Assembly (NCBI RefSeq): GCF_016725325.1
Contig: NZ_CP068083.1
Location: 2,108,001-2,172,000, forward strand
Reading direction: 5' to 3'
DNA from: Sphingobacterium spiritivorum
GTDB taxonomy: Bacteria; Bacteroidota; Bacteroidia; Sphingobacteriales; Sphingobacteriaceae
Length of the DNA: 64,000 nucleotides
The translations under genes and the position numbers were made by a program. Positions 19,913 through 29,682 of the stretch are shown here, in pieces (the stretch's first letter is position 1; each line of letters opens with the position of its first letter). The notes under the pieces were generated by a model, which had not been told where the DNA came from, searched no databases, and saw nothing but the letters and a program-made list of their open reading frames with translations.

Positions 19913-20354
19913 ACATTTTTTGATTGATGGTTTATTGATACTTATTATCAAGTAATCAGATGATGTATTCTTCCGGATATGAAATCAAGGAAGTATATCG
20001 TTCATCTTCGCTTTTTTATAATTGATTGAATACTACTCAGCAGATGTTCCGGTCGGTTAAGAAAAGTACCTTTCACTAACTCACACCTTAAATGTGCATT
20101 CGAATTAATACGCTCCTAAGCTATTGATACACAGTCTTGTGTTAGTAGCTGACGGACTGAAAAACAAATGCCCAGATATCTTCCGGTAAAATTTTACGGC
20201 AAAGCATACGTTTATATTTGGTTATTATAATTACATAAAAATCAGCAAAGCAATATTGTAACTTCAATCACAGCGTCTCAATTTTATATCATATCGTATC
20301 AGTAAAACTATTTTTTGTCCTTTTATTGATTATTTTAGTTTAAAAAAGTAGAAA
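19913..20354. promoter_or_regulatory. Divergent regulatory region between susC and the HTCS gene
   Basis: This 442-base gap holds the promoters of two divergent genes. For the HTCS gene, TATATTTG at 20213-20220 is a full TAnnTTTG match, which would leave a leader of about 130 bases. No equally good element was found for susC on the minus strand. The region is AT-rich with no long inverted repeat or open frame. The HTCS DNA-binding site is expected here, but I could not pick it out by eye. Confidence 0.5.
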
Positions 20355-23300
20355 TTGAAAAGAGTTATCTTTAATCTTGTGGTTTGTATCTTGCTTGTAA
20401 CGAGCGTTGTACAGGCGCAGCCTACCTATTTTAAAAATTACCAGACAAATGATGGCCTTTCCAATAATACCATAACATCTATTACACAGGATCAACAGGG
20501 TTTTTTATGGTATGGTACCAGAAATGGATTAAACCGATTCGATGGCAACAGATTTAAAATATTCAGACACGAAGTTTCCGATTTACGGAGTATAGGAAGT
20601 TCTTCTATACTGAGTTTACTGACCGACAAGAAAGGAGCGATGTGGGTAGGTACTACACAGGGAGTCTATCTTTACAATCCTGTACAAGAGAATTTCAGTC
20701 TTTTCAATAAGATACCTTTAGGAGAGGTCAGACTCATAAAAGAATCCGGTGGTTTTATCTGGCTTACCTCCAATAACAAACTTTACAGATACAATCCGTC
20801 TGACGCCGGAATAATACCAGTTGAACATGAAAAAGGAGAGATTATTGCGGCTACCTGTAATCTGGAGGGTACGCTTTGGATTGTCAATAGCAAGCATGCT
20901 GTAAAGCGGTATAATCCAAAACTTAACAAGTTTATTGAAATAAATCTGCAATCCATCCCCGAAAATATCCGATCCAATATTAAAACGGTTTACGGAATCC
21001 ATGACTCTCTTCTGATTATTGGAACCACCAATACAGCCTATTTATTTGATTTAAAACAAGGAAAACCTATTGATTTATTTTCGCAGATATTCCCCAAAAA
21101 AGTAATTCAGATCAATAGTATTATTCAGCAATCGGCATCCGTATTCTGGCTTGGAACGGAAACCGGAATTTATACTTATGATATGGAGACGGGAAGTATA
21201 CATCATATAAAAAAGGATCTTCTTAACCCATTTACGATATCGGATAACGTTATTGTGGATTTCTACAGAGACAAGGAAGGTAGCATCTGGACAGGTACTT
21301 TTTTCGGGGGATTGAATCAGTATATCAATCAGTTTGACAATTTTAAGAAATATTTATCGGGTTCCGGGAAATCGGCTCTTTCGGGAAATATAGTACATGA
21401 GATTATTAAGGATAAATATGGAAATTTCTGGATTGGTACAGAAGATGGCGGACTGAATAAGATCAATTCCCAATCTGGCCTGATTCAGCATTTTATTGCT
21501 GACGGAAAGCCGGGAAGCATCACGCTGACCAATATCCATGGACTGACAACTATGGACGATGAATTGTGGGTGGGTTCGACATCACACGGGCTCGATATTC
21601 TGGATATCAAGACTGGCAAACTGAAGCACCACTATAATGCAATAGGAGAGGGAGTTTTGCAAAGTAAGTTTGTTGTTTGTCTGTATAGAACGAAAGATAA
21701 CATGATGTTGGTCGGGACTGACCGTGGCTTGTATGCATTTGATAAAAAGAATAATAGCTTTAAACTGTTACCCGTCAAATCTGCCTGGATACAGGGAATA
21801 CATGAAGATACAGATGGAATACTTTGGATCAATACATATGGAAGTGGTGTGTTGATCTATAACCGGACATCAGGAGTTGTACATGAGTTGTATAGTGAGC
21901 AGGGAAAACCAAATACATTAATCAATAATTATGTAAACGGATTATTTGAGGATAGCAAAAAAAATATCTGGCTTTGTACAGAAGGTGGACTTTCAAAGTA
22001 TAACAGAAACGGACATTTTACCAATTATCCTGCTGTGGCAGGATTGTCTTCCAATCAGGTGTTCAAAGCTCTGGAAGATGATAACCATACGATATGGATA
22101 TCTACAGGTAAAGGTTTGGTTAGACTGGAAGAGAATAATTCCAAAAGCGTTACCTATACGGCAAGAGATGGCCTGCCTACAGACCAATTCAATTACAACT
22201 CTGCATTTAAAGATACAGACGGAACATTATATTTTGGTACGATTAAGGGCATGGTCAGTTTTAATCCTGCCAGATCCATTAAAAACCATTTCGTACCGCC
22301 CATATTTATCAGCGGTATACAAATTAACAATGCTGATGTACCTGTCAGGTCAGATGGATTCCTGAGACAATCTATCTCTATGTCCGGACTGATCAGACTT
22401 ACCTATGATCATTCAAATATCAACTTTAACATTGCAGCCTTAAGTTATGTGTCTCCTGAGAGCAATGCGTACCGGTATATCATGGAGGGATATGATAAAG
22501 GATGGACAGAGACCACCGGGAATCAGAAGATTTATTACAACAAATTACCTCCGGGGTCGTATACATTTAAGTTCACGGGAGCAAATAATAATGGGGTATG
22601 GAATAAGAAAATAAAAGAATTACGAATTATTGTTTCCCCTCCCTGGTGGTTTTCTACCTGGGCCTATCTGCTGTATTCATTGACAATTGGAACAATCATT
22701 TTTCTCATTTTAAGGTATTATTTTTTATGGATCAAGTCCAATAATACCCGTAAAATGGATATCTATGAGCGGAGAAAAGAACAGGAGATCTATAATCTTA
22801 AACTGGAGTTTTTTACCAATCTGGCACATGAGATCCGGACACCACTCACGTTGATCAGAATGCCATTGGAAAAAATCATACGTACACAAAAATTTACAGA
22901 TAACGAGACTGTCAGGGATTTGAGTCTGATCGAAAAAAACACACTGCGACTTATACGCCTGACAAATCAGTTATTAGACTTTAGAAAAGCAGAAAACAAT
23001 AATATGAGCCTTACTTTCACCAAAACGGATATAAATGCACTATTGTCCGAAGTATTCAATGATCTGAACTATCTGGCAAAAGACAGATCATTACAATATG
23101 AACTTGCTTTACCCCGTATAAGTCTGACAGCTTATGTAGATGAAGAAGCATTTAGAAAAATACTCACGAATCTGATTCATAATGCTATTAAATATGCCGA
23201 TCATGAAGTTAGGGTAAAGCTTCTGCCTTTCAATAGTGACGATATCATGTTTAACATTGAGTTTAGAAATGATGGTAAAATAATACCATCAGATAAAAAG

Positions 23301-24338
23301 GAAAAAATATTTGAGCCTTTTTACAGGATTAACGACACACAAAAAGGTACGGGTACGGGTATTGGTCTACCACTTTCCCGTTCATTGGTGGAGTTGCATA
23401 AAGGAGTGTTGTCTCTGGTTCATACAGAAGAATCCCTAAATCTCTTTCTGCTTTCCTGCCCTATTTTACAGGAGCAGTCGTTGGATATAAAATCTCTCGA
23501 TGAGGATCCGGGAGATACAGAAGATAATACATCAGAAAATGAACACAATAGCGAAGACACTGATAAACCGGTTATTCTGCTTGTAGAAGATAATAAGGAA
23601 ATACTGGCCTATCTCAATAAGGAATTAAAGGTGGACTACACTATTCTGAGAGCTACCAACGGGGCGGAAGCTCTTGATATTCTCGATAGTAGCAATGTGC
23701 AGTTGGTGCTGACTGATATTATGATGCCAGTCATGGATGGATTGGCTCTGTGTAAACGAATCAAGACAGATCTTCTGTACAGCCATATTCCGGTGATCTT
23801 TCTTACAGCTAAAAATGCTTTGGATGCCAAAATTGAAGGAATAAAAACAGGCGCAGATGCTTATATTGAAAAACCGTTTTCAATGGAGTATTTACTTGTA
23901 CAAATACGTAATACACTAAAAAACCGAAAGATTATCCGAGCATATTTTACCAATTCTCCAGCCTCAAAGTTAACGGATATCAATGTTTCAGCGAAGGATA
24001 AAGATTTTATCAGCCAGCTCAATACGGTCATTTACGACAACATTTCGGATATCGATCTGAATGTAGAAGAACTGGCTAAGCTAATGAATATGAGCCGGCC
24101 TACTTTATATCGCAAGATTAAGGGATTGTCTGACCTTACGCCTAATGAACTGATCAACATCTCCAGATTAAAAAGAGCTGCCGAACTGCTTTTACAAAAA
24201 GAATATAATATCACTCAGATAGCAACAATGGTGGGGTACAGCATACAGTCTAATTTCTCGCGTGATTTTCATAAGCATTATGGCGTGACACCCAGTGTTT
24301 ATATTGCGACCAATGGCTCGGAATACTCCGGATCATAA
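20355..24338 (+). CDS. Hybrid two-component system regulator (HTCS)
   Basis: HTCS proteins combine sensor kinase and transcription factor in one chain and switch on nearby polysaccharide-use genes. The 1327-residue protein has a signal peptide, about 14 two-component propeller repeats (the xxGxxWxGT pattern recurs, as in LWYGTRNGLNRFDG) and a Y_Y_Y domain near 690-750. Then come a membrane helix around 770, HisKA with AHEIRTPLTLIRMP near 822, HATPase, a receiver domain from about 1072 with LVEDNKEILA and VLTDIMMPVMDG, and an AraC-type helix-turn-helix from about 1230. The only possible start is a TTG, since a stop lies two codons upstream in frame. Its neighbour susC-susD is the obvious target. 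Confidence 0.95.
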   Translation: MKRVIFNLVVCILLVTSVVQAQPTYFKNYQTNDGLSNNTITSITQDQQGFLWYGTRNGLNRFDGNRFKIFRHEVSDLRSIGSSSILSLLTDKKGAMWVGTTQGVYLYNPVQENFSLFNKIPLGEVRLIKESGGFIWLTSNNKLYRYNPSDAGIIPVEHEKGEIIAATCNLEGTLWIVNSKHAVKRYNPKLNKFIEINLQSIPENIRSNIKTVYGIHDSLLIIGTTNTAYLFDLKQGKPIDLFSQIFPKKVIQINSIIQQSASVFWLGTETGIYTYDMETGSIHHIKKDLLNPFTISDNVIVDFYRDKEGSIWTGTFFGGLNQYINQFDNFKKYLSGSGKSALSGNIVHEIIKDKYGNFWIGTEDGGLNKINSQSGLIQHFIADGKPGSITLTNIHGLTTMDDELWVGSTSHGLDILDIKTGKLKHHYNAIGEGVLQSKFVVCLYRTKDNMMLVGTDRGLYAFDKKNNSFKLLPVKSAWIQGIHEDTDGILWINTYGSGVLIYNRTSGVVHELYSEQGKPNTLINNYVNGLFEDSKKNIWLCTEGGLSKYNRNGHFTNYPAVAGLSSNQVFKALEDDNHTIWISTGKGLVRLEENNSKSVTYTARDGLPTDQFNYNSAFKDTDGTLYFGTIKGMVSFNPARSIKNHFVPPIFISGIQINNADVPVRSDGFLRQSISMSGLIRLTYDHSNINFNIAALSYVSPESNAYRYIMEGYDKGWTETTGNQKIYYNKLPPGSYTFKFTGANNNGVWNKKIKELRIIVSPPWWFSTWAYLLYSLTIGTIIFLILRYYFLWIKSNNTRKMDIYERRKEQEIYNLKLEFFTNLAHEIRTPLTLIRMPLEKIIRTQKFTDNETVRDLSLIEKNTLRLIRLTNQLLDFRKAENNNMSLTFTKTDINALLSEVFNDLNYLAKDRSLQYELALPRISLTAYVDEEAFRKILTNLIHNAIKYADHEVRVKLLPFNSDDIMFNIEFRNDGKIIPSDKKEKIFEPFYRINDTQKGTGTGIGLPLSRSLVELHKGVLSLVHTEESLNLFLLSCPILQEQSLDIKSLDEDPGDTEDNTSENEHNSEDTDKPVILLVEDNKEILAYLNKELKVDYTILRATNGAEALDILDSSNVQLVLTDIMMPVMDGLALCKRIKTDLLYSHIPVIFLTAKNALDAKIEGIKTGADAYIEKPFSMEYLLVQIRNTLKNRKIIRAYFTNSPASKLTDINVSAKDKDFISQLNTVIYDNISDIDLNVEELAKLMNMSRPTLYRKIKGLSDLTPNELINISRLKRAAELLLQKEYNITQIATMVGYSIQSNFSRDFHKHYGVTPSVYIATNGSEYSGS

Positions 24339-24345
24339 ACAGATA

Positions 24346-25176
24346 TTATTTTGATTTTCGGAGTTGCAAAAATGATTTGTCCGATTGAAGAATCTGATAA
24401 GTACTGTTCAACTCTTTATCATCTGTTGCAAAGTGTAAAGTAGTATCATTGACCATGTTCCACGTGCCGGAAAATTGCAGGGTGTCATTGGGTATGTTTT
24501 TCTCACCAATTGATGACCTTCCATCTTTATTTCCATATTGAATGATCTTTGTCAGTCTGACCTTTCGATCATTTCGGAATTCCAGATAATTGAATTTACG
24601 AATTGTCCCTTCAGGTAAATTATCGGGGCCAAAACTCCGGAGGTAATTGTCCGTATATTGTTCATACAAGCTGTAAAAATTCTGAAATTTTGAGGTTGTA
24701 TACAACTCTCTCATTTTTGAATGCACCAGATATAAGGTGTCCAGTTGCTTGTTTGCACTTAGTAACCATTCCCCTTGTAATACTTGAGGTATGTTTATCT
24801 TTTCATTTATTTTCCTCAGATAGATATTTCCTACCTCCATTTTTGCTCCTTTGCCTGCGCCGCCTCCGTATCTGCTGAACATTTCAATCTCATCAGACTC
24901 ATATCCGGCTTTTTCTATAATCTCACCTACATGCATAGGTGGGGCTTCCATATAAAACATTTCAGTAAGAAGAAAGGCATTATATCTCTGTTCCGGTAAA
25001 ACAAAGTTTCCCAGACTATCTGTTACAGCTTCTCCGACATGACAATCCGGTATCGGATTATTATTGTAATCCAGGACTTTCCCTGTAATCTCCGGTCTTC
25101 TTAATCTGGAAATACAGGAAGTGAGCAAGACAAAAGTCAAGGCAAACAGAATCGTAAACAGTCGTTTTTTGTTCAT
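24346..25176 (-). CDS. Lipoprotein with carboxypeptidase-regulatory-like domain
   Basis: The 276-residue protein has a signal peptide and lipobox (FVLLTSC), then a short beta-sandwich typical of CarboxypepD_reg: GKVLDYNNNPIPDCHVGE, then TDSLGNFVLPEQRYN. The rest is unrecognised, with a glycine-rich patch (RYGGGAGKGAK) and strands at the end. It is probably on the periplasmic or outer-membrane side. It is the last gene of a three-gene minus-strand run with the genes at 25264 and 26174, and its stop lies seven bases from the end of the convergent HTCS gene. Confidence 0.75.
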   Translation of the reverse strand: MNKKRLFTILFALTFVLLTSCISRLRRPEITGKVLDYNNNPIPDCHVGEAVTDSLGNFVLPEQRYNAFLLTEMFYMEAPPMHVGEIIEKAGYESDEIEMFSRYGGGAGKGAKMEVGNIYLRKINEKINIPQVLQGEWLLSANKQLDTLYLVHSKMRELYTTSKFQNFYSLYEQYTDNYLRSFGPDNLPEGTIRKFNYLEFRNDRKVRLTKIIQYGNKDGRSSIGEKNIPNDTLQFSGTWNMVNDTTLHFATDDKELNSTYQILQSDKSFLQLRKSK

Positions 25177-25263
25177 CTCGTTATGATGTATGAATATGTG
25201 GTCGCCGTGTCACAAATAAAGAATTCAATCTATAAATTTACTGCTTTCATTTTCTATTTTCTA

Positions 25264-26166
25264 CTATTCCTGATAGTAGGTTTTGAATTTCTGTAATTTC
25301 AGATCATACATAATCGCCAGCTTTACATCTTCTCCCCGAAGAATGATTCCATCTACAGGAGCAGGGGTAAGTTCTGCGGTATTCATGATTACTTTTGCAT
25401 CTTTTTTGAAAGAATTGATCTTCATTTTGTCGGAATAATTTTCTGAGAATGCCAGATACTTTTCCTGCGTCGCCATGTTGGTACAAATAATAAGGAATCT
25501 GCTTTTTTGCTTTTCATTATTATCCGTGATAACGGCTACATCCTTTTTTCCATCTGCATCAAAATCTCCAAAGCAAATTGTAGACTTTGCCCTTTCTGCA
25601 TTTTGTGTAATGCTATAGGTTGTACCATTGCTGTAATTTTCGGATAGCAATAGCTTTTTAGTTTTCAGATCAAGCTCACTAAATGGTGAAAGAGAGAAGT
25701 ACTGTCTGTATTCTTCATATTGAGATTCCGGGACGAGTATTTCGCTGCTGATGAGCAGAGGTGTTTTGGAAAAGGAACCGGAAGAAGATCGAAGATAGAT
25801 AAGGGATTTCTCCGCATCTGAACGATCCTCATTTACAAATACTTTATCGCCGAATCTGAAATGGCGTCCGTTAACTGTTACGGGTTGGATAAGGTAACGC
25901 TCACTGTATGCTGTCGGTTCTTCATCAATGTCAGAAGGAGACGGATGTTGTCTGATAATATTTTTTTTGGTACTGTCAGCGCGTAGTGAATCTATCCTTA
26001 AACTGTCAGCTTTTTCTTTTTTCACTTCTGTTAAAGGTTTCTTTGCGTCCTTTTTATAGAAAAAATAACAAGTAGAGGCACCGGCCAGCAGGAGTAAGGT
26101 TATAACAATAACAATCCTTTGTTTACGACGGTTCTTATATGTTAGTAGAGGTTTCTGATGTTCCAT
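25264..26166 (-). CDS. Membrane-anchored protein of unknown function
   Basis: The 300-residue protein has a basic cytosolic start, one membrane helix (IVIVITLLLLAGASTCYFF) and a lysine-rich stalk, so the bulk is periplasmic. An aspartate-rich loop, DFDADGKKDVAVITD, resembles the calcium-binding loops of FG-GAP or integrin-type repeats, but only one such loop is visible. No enzymatic motif is seen. It begins eight bases after the stop of the TPR gene at 26174, so the two are cotranscribed. The function is unknown. Confidence 0.75.
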   Translation of the reverse strand: MEHQKPLLTYKNRRKQRIVIVITLLLLAGASTCYFFYKKDAKKPLTEVKKEKADSLRIDSLRADSTKKNIIRQHPSPSDIDEEPTAYSERYLIQPVTVNGRHFRFGDKVFVNEDRSDAEKSLIYLRSSSGSFSKTPLLISSEILVPESQYEEYRQYFSLSPFSELDLKTKKLLLSENYSNGTTYSITQNAERAKSTICFGDFDADGKKDVAVITDNNEKQKSRFLIICTNMATQEKYLAFSENYSDKMKINSFKKDAKVIMNTAELTPAPVDGIILRGEDVKLAIMYDLKLQKFKTYYQE

Positions 26167-26173
26167 AATTTTT

Positions 26174-27463
26174 TTACTTAGGTATTTCTTTGATCATCTC
26201 TGTCTTGACCTGACTGTCTGGAAGTGCATATATAAATCCTTCTATAAGGGGTAAAGCATCTTTCCTGTTTGCAAATGTTTGTTTAAGTTTTTTTGCTATC
26301 TCCTGAAATGTAGGAGGTAAGAAATCGTCCTGGAGCAGATTTGAGGTACTTGTATGAAGCTTCTCTTTATCAAATAGTGTTGAAAATATCCCTGTCAACT
26401 CTTTAAGTACTGATGTGTCATGCTGTTTGGACTTACTCCATTGGCAGAGATACTCATCCAGAGCAAGATAAAAGATTATTCTTCTTATTCGTTGATTTTG
26501 CCTGTAATCCTGCGTATTCTGATGATCATGAATCCACTTTTGAGCCATCACATTTGCCTCAGCCGAATCCTTCAGCATATATCGGCTCCAGATTTTTTCT
26601 TCCTCATTCAAACCTTTATATGCATACATCAGATCCTTAAAGTTCTTTTTATAAGCAGGTTGTAACGGCAATATTTCATTCATACGACTTAATGTACCAG
26701 TCCAGGTTACTGCTCTTTTTTGTGCTGTATTCATGAGTGTGATATACAGATTTGTCATGCGTTGCCAGTCAGGATCCATAGGGATATTCTGATATGCTTT
26801 CAGGGAAAGTTCGTATAAATAAGATTGATACAGATTGCTGCGTTCATCGTCCATATTGATATCCTTAGCAACTGCCGATGTTATATCATACGATCTGAAG
26901 AATAATTCATAGTGTTCAATAGCTTTAGTCGGATCTCCGAGAGTCATGTAGCTTCTGGCATATAAACTTTGTACGTCTGCCGTTAAAGGAATAGTTGCGT
27001 TGTTGAGTATCTGAAGACAGGCATTTGTTTTTCCTGCATTATTTGCATGAGAAGCCGCATTAAATAGCGTGAGATCTGTTTCTTCAGTTTCCAGAGCTCT
27101 TCGGGCATAGTCGTATGCCCTTTCCCAGTCTTCCAGCTTCGCAAAGGCAGCACTCAGGTTTGTGAAATACAGTGCTTGCTTTTCCGGAGCGTATAAAACT
27201 GCCAGTCTGAATTTTTCTTTTGCTTTCTGATAATCTTCCAGGTGGAAATATGTAGTTCCTGCATTGTTAAGATACCGGCCGTTTTTTGGAGCGATCTGTA
27301 GCAGCTCCTCATACAGACTGGCTTTTAGAACATTATCATCTTGCTGGGATGCTTCTTCTATCTGATCTTCCAGTGTCTCCATACGTATACTGTCTTCCTT
27401 GCTGTATTGGGCAAAGGAAGTGGACAACGTCATGATTAGTATACACGTAAGGATCAATTTCAT
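26174..27463 (-). CDS. Secreted TPR-repeat protein
   Basis: The ATG at 27463 begins a signal peptide of about 18 residues (ending TSFAQ); the frame extends three codons further upstream. The 429-residue protein has at least four tetratricopeptide units in its first 200 residues, for example KAREKF-type repeats with NNAGTTYFHLEDYQKAKEKF and FTNLSAAFAKLEDWERAYDY. The second half is helical and unrecognised. It probably acts as a periplasmic scaffold. It leads the operon 26174-25264-24346, and a repeat array 58 bases upstream may control it. Confidence 0.8.
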   Translation of the reverse strand: MKLILTCILIMTLSTSFAQYSKEDSIRMETLEDQIEEASQQDDNVLKASLYEELLQIAPKNGRYLNNAGTTYFHLEDYQKAKEKFRLAVLYAPEKQALYFTNLSAAFAKLEDWERAYDYARRALETEETDLTLFNAASHANNAGKTNACLQILNNATIPLTADVQSLYARSYMTLGDPTKAIEHYELFFRSYDITSAVAKDINMDDERSNLYQSYLYELSLKAYQNIPMDPDWQRMTNLYITLMNTAQKRAVTWTGTLSRMNEILPLQPAYKKNFKDLMYAYKGLNEEEKIWSRYMLKDSAEANVMAQKWIHDHQNTQDYRQNQRIRRIIFYLALDEYLCQWSKSKQHDTSVLKELTGIFSTLFDKEKLHTSTSNLLQDDFLPPTFQEIAKKLKQTFANRKDALPLIEGFIYALPDSQVKTEMIKEIPK

Positions 27464-27520
27464 ATTATACATGATAAAACAAATATAAAGCCGTCTCTGT
27501 GTCGTGAAATGGGACGATCC

Positions 27521-27572
27521 ATATCTGTTGCCTTCGGGTCTATATCTGTTGTAATCTATCCTTTATTTGTTG
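27521..27572. promoter_or_regulatory. Three direct repeats at 21-base spacing, possible LytTR sites
   Basis: ATATCTGTTG occurs at 27521-27530 and again at 27542-27551, and TTATTTGTTG (8 of 10 bases) at 27563-27572. The starts are exactly 21 bases apart, two turns of the helix. LytTR regulators are known to bind direct repeats with about this spacing and a GTT core. A LytTR regulator is encoded 2 kb away, and the array lies in the gap between its operon and the divergent TPR operon. Confidence 0.5.
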
Positions 27573-27750
27573 TAGTATACAAATATGACAGCATCCGGCA
27601 CATATATAGGGTGAAAGCCATCAAATATTTAACCGCTATTTTTTCAGAAGTTTTCTATTTTTACCTTTAGATCAATTCCATATAAATTCGGAACAGAAAG
27701 CGAAATAGTCTGGATAGAGCTGTTTTAGCTTTAGTTATAATGTAGTACTT

Positions 27751-29664
27751 ATGATTGTAAGAAAAGCATATTTTATTTTTCTGATTTTGTTTTTCCTGTT
27801 TGTCTTTTCCTGCAGGCAAAAGGAAGAAAGAAATCAGGATCAGAAAACAAAATCCAACGTAACCGCTCAAAAGGATTATCTGTCTCTGATCATTGCTATG
27901 GATACGTTATCTTCAGGAGCGTATAAAAAAGTGCTTAACCGGGAATACAACCTGCTGAATCACAATACAGATACTGCTAATAATCCATTTTACCATTATT
28001 TCAAAGCAAGAATGTATATGCAGGACAAGCTGCGGGACAGTGCATTGATGGAATATGAAAAAATGAAAGGAAAAAATCCGGATGATGATATTGAATTATT
28101 GAAAACAGTTAATATGCTGGATTATACAATCAATAACGGGGTGACAGTGAGTGCATCTGTGATGAAAAAGATTGTTAATGGACTGGAAACAGCGGAGCGT
28201 CGTCAGAGTCGTTTTATATACCGTTTTTACGACCTGTTAGCCAAGGCATATTTTCAGAATGATAATGAAAAGGTTTCCTTAGGATATGCTGAAAGTTATT
28301 ATGAAAAACATCCGTATAAATCACACCCTGTGATTGAACAGCGTTATTATGATATTTCATTTTTGCTGGCCTCCCGTTTGGGAGATTATGAAAAAATGAA
28401 GTTGTATAATGACAAGGCCCGCAAGCTCGCCAAAAGCATACATGATAGTCTGGCTATAGCCCGCACATATGATAATGAAGCCCAGGTATACGTGCGCCAG
28501 ATGAAATATGATAAGGCACTGGCCAGTAGCCGGACTTATTTTAATTACCTGAAAAAGACGAATAACCTGAATGATATTGCTTATAATAATCTGGCCACCA
28601 GCTTTATTCATAACAGGCAGGCAGACTCCGCAATCTATTATTATAAAGAAGCGATTGCATTTGCTAAAAAGAATCCCGCCGGAAAACAAAAACCTGTTTA
28701 TTACAGAGGGTTGATTAATGCATATAAGATGGTGGGGGCTCATGTAGAAGCACTGGAAGTGGCTGAACAGGCTTATGATCTGGAATTGAGTAACCTGAAA
28801 GAGATTGATGCGGTGAAAGTTGCAGAAATACATGAAAAGTATGAAGCGGAGAAAAAGGACCGTAATATCGCAGAGCTGAGTAACCGGAATGTGCTCAATG
28901 AAAAGATCATTCAGCAACAACGGTGGACGCTTGTACTGGCATCCCTTGTGTTCATCGGTATATTGTCATTCCTGTATATTATCCAGCGTCAGTATCGCCT
29001 GAAAGAAAAAAATAAACTTTTGCAATCAGAAAATCAGCGATTGAATATTGAACAAAAGTTGCTTCAGGTACAGCTTAACCCTCATTTTATTTTCAATGCC
29101 ATTGCCAATTTACAGAGTCTTATTGCGACCGGAGACTCCAAGGAATCTGTGCGTTATCTAACGGCTTTTTCAAGACTGCTTCGTAATGTGCTGGAACAAA
29201 ACAGACAAGACTTTATTAGTCTGGAAGAAGAAATCACATCGCTGCGAAATTATCTTGAATTGCAACAGATGAGATTTGTAGGGCTTTTCGAATACGAGAT
29301 TAGTGTTGATGAAGATACTGCTGCCGAAAGGACCTTTATTCCTCCAATGCTGATTCAGCCATTTGTTGAAAATGCAATAGAGCATGGTTTCAGAAACATT
29401 CCATACAAAGGCTTATTGAAGTTATCCTTTAGTGTCAGGGATCAGCAGATGCAGATTGTTGTGGATGATAACGGTACAGGATTTACGGAAAAAGGTAAAA
29501 GCGAGCATAAGAAACAGTCTCTTGCGAGTATTATCCTTAAAGAAAGATTAGAGGTACTCTTTAAATCCAAAGGAGAAGAAGCAAAATTTGAAACACAGGA
29601 TAAAAAACAATTTGGAGAAAATGGAGTAGTAGTAAATATTGTAATTCCTGAAATGAAAGATTAA
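27751..29664 (+). CDS. LytS-type sensor histidine kinase with TPR sensor
   Basis: The 637-residue protein starts with a signal sequence and a lipobox-like FVFSC. A periplasmic region of about 370 residues of helical TPR-like repeats follows, then one membrane helix (LVLASLVFIGILSFLYII) and a coiled coil. The His_kinase domain has QLNPHFIFNAIANLQSLI, where the histidine is phosphorylated, and the ATPase lid has PPMLIQPFVENAIEHGF and DDNGTGF. This is the LytS/YehU class. The gene for its partner regulator follows after 18 bases. The input is unknown; TPR sensors in this class usually contact proteins. Confidence 0.92.
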   Translation: MIVRKAYFIFLILFFLFVFSCRQKEERNQDQKTKSNVTAQKDYLSLIIAMDTLSSGAYKKVLNREYNLLNHNTDTANNPFYHYFKARMYMQDKLRDSALMEYEKMKGKNPDDDIELLKTVNMLDYTINNGVTVSASVMKKIVNGLETAERRQSRFIYRFYDLLAKAYFQNDNEKVSLGYAESYYEKHPYKSHPVIEQRYYDISFLLASRLGDYEKMKLYNDKARKLAKSIHDSLAIARTYDNEAQVYVRQMKYDKALASSRTYFNYLKKTNNLNDIAYNNLATSFIHNRQADSAIYYYKEAIAFAKKNPAGKQKPVYYRGLINAYKMVGAHVEALEVAEQAYDLELSNLKEIDAVKVAEIHEKYEAEKKDRNIAELSNRNVLNEKIIQQQRWTLVLASLVFIGILSFLYIIQRQYRLKEKNKLLQSENQRLNIEQKLLQVQLNPHFIFNAIANLQSLIATGDSKESVRYLTAFSRLLRNVLEQNRQDFISLEEEITSLRNYLELQQMRFVGLFEYEISVDEDTAAERTFIPPMLIQPFVENAIEHGFRNIPYKGLLKLSFSVRDQQMQIVVDDNGTGFTEKGKSEHKKQSLASIILKERLEVLFKSKGEEAKFETQDKKQFGENGVVVNIVIPEMKD

Positions 29665-29682
29665 TCTGAAAACTAAAAATAT

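Noticed and set aside
20355..24338. Frameshift or gene fusion in the 1327-residue HTCS protein
   Set aside because: The order of propeller, Y_Y_Y, kinase, receiver and AraC domains is the normal HTCS layout and the length is typical.
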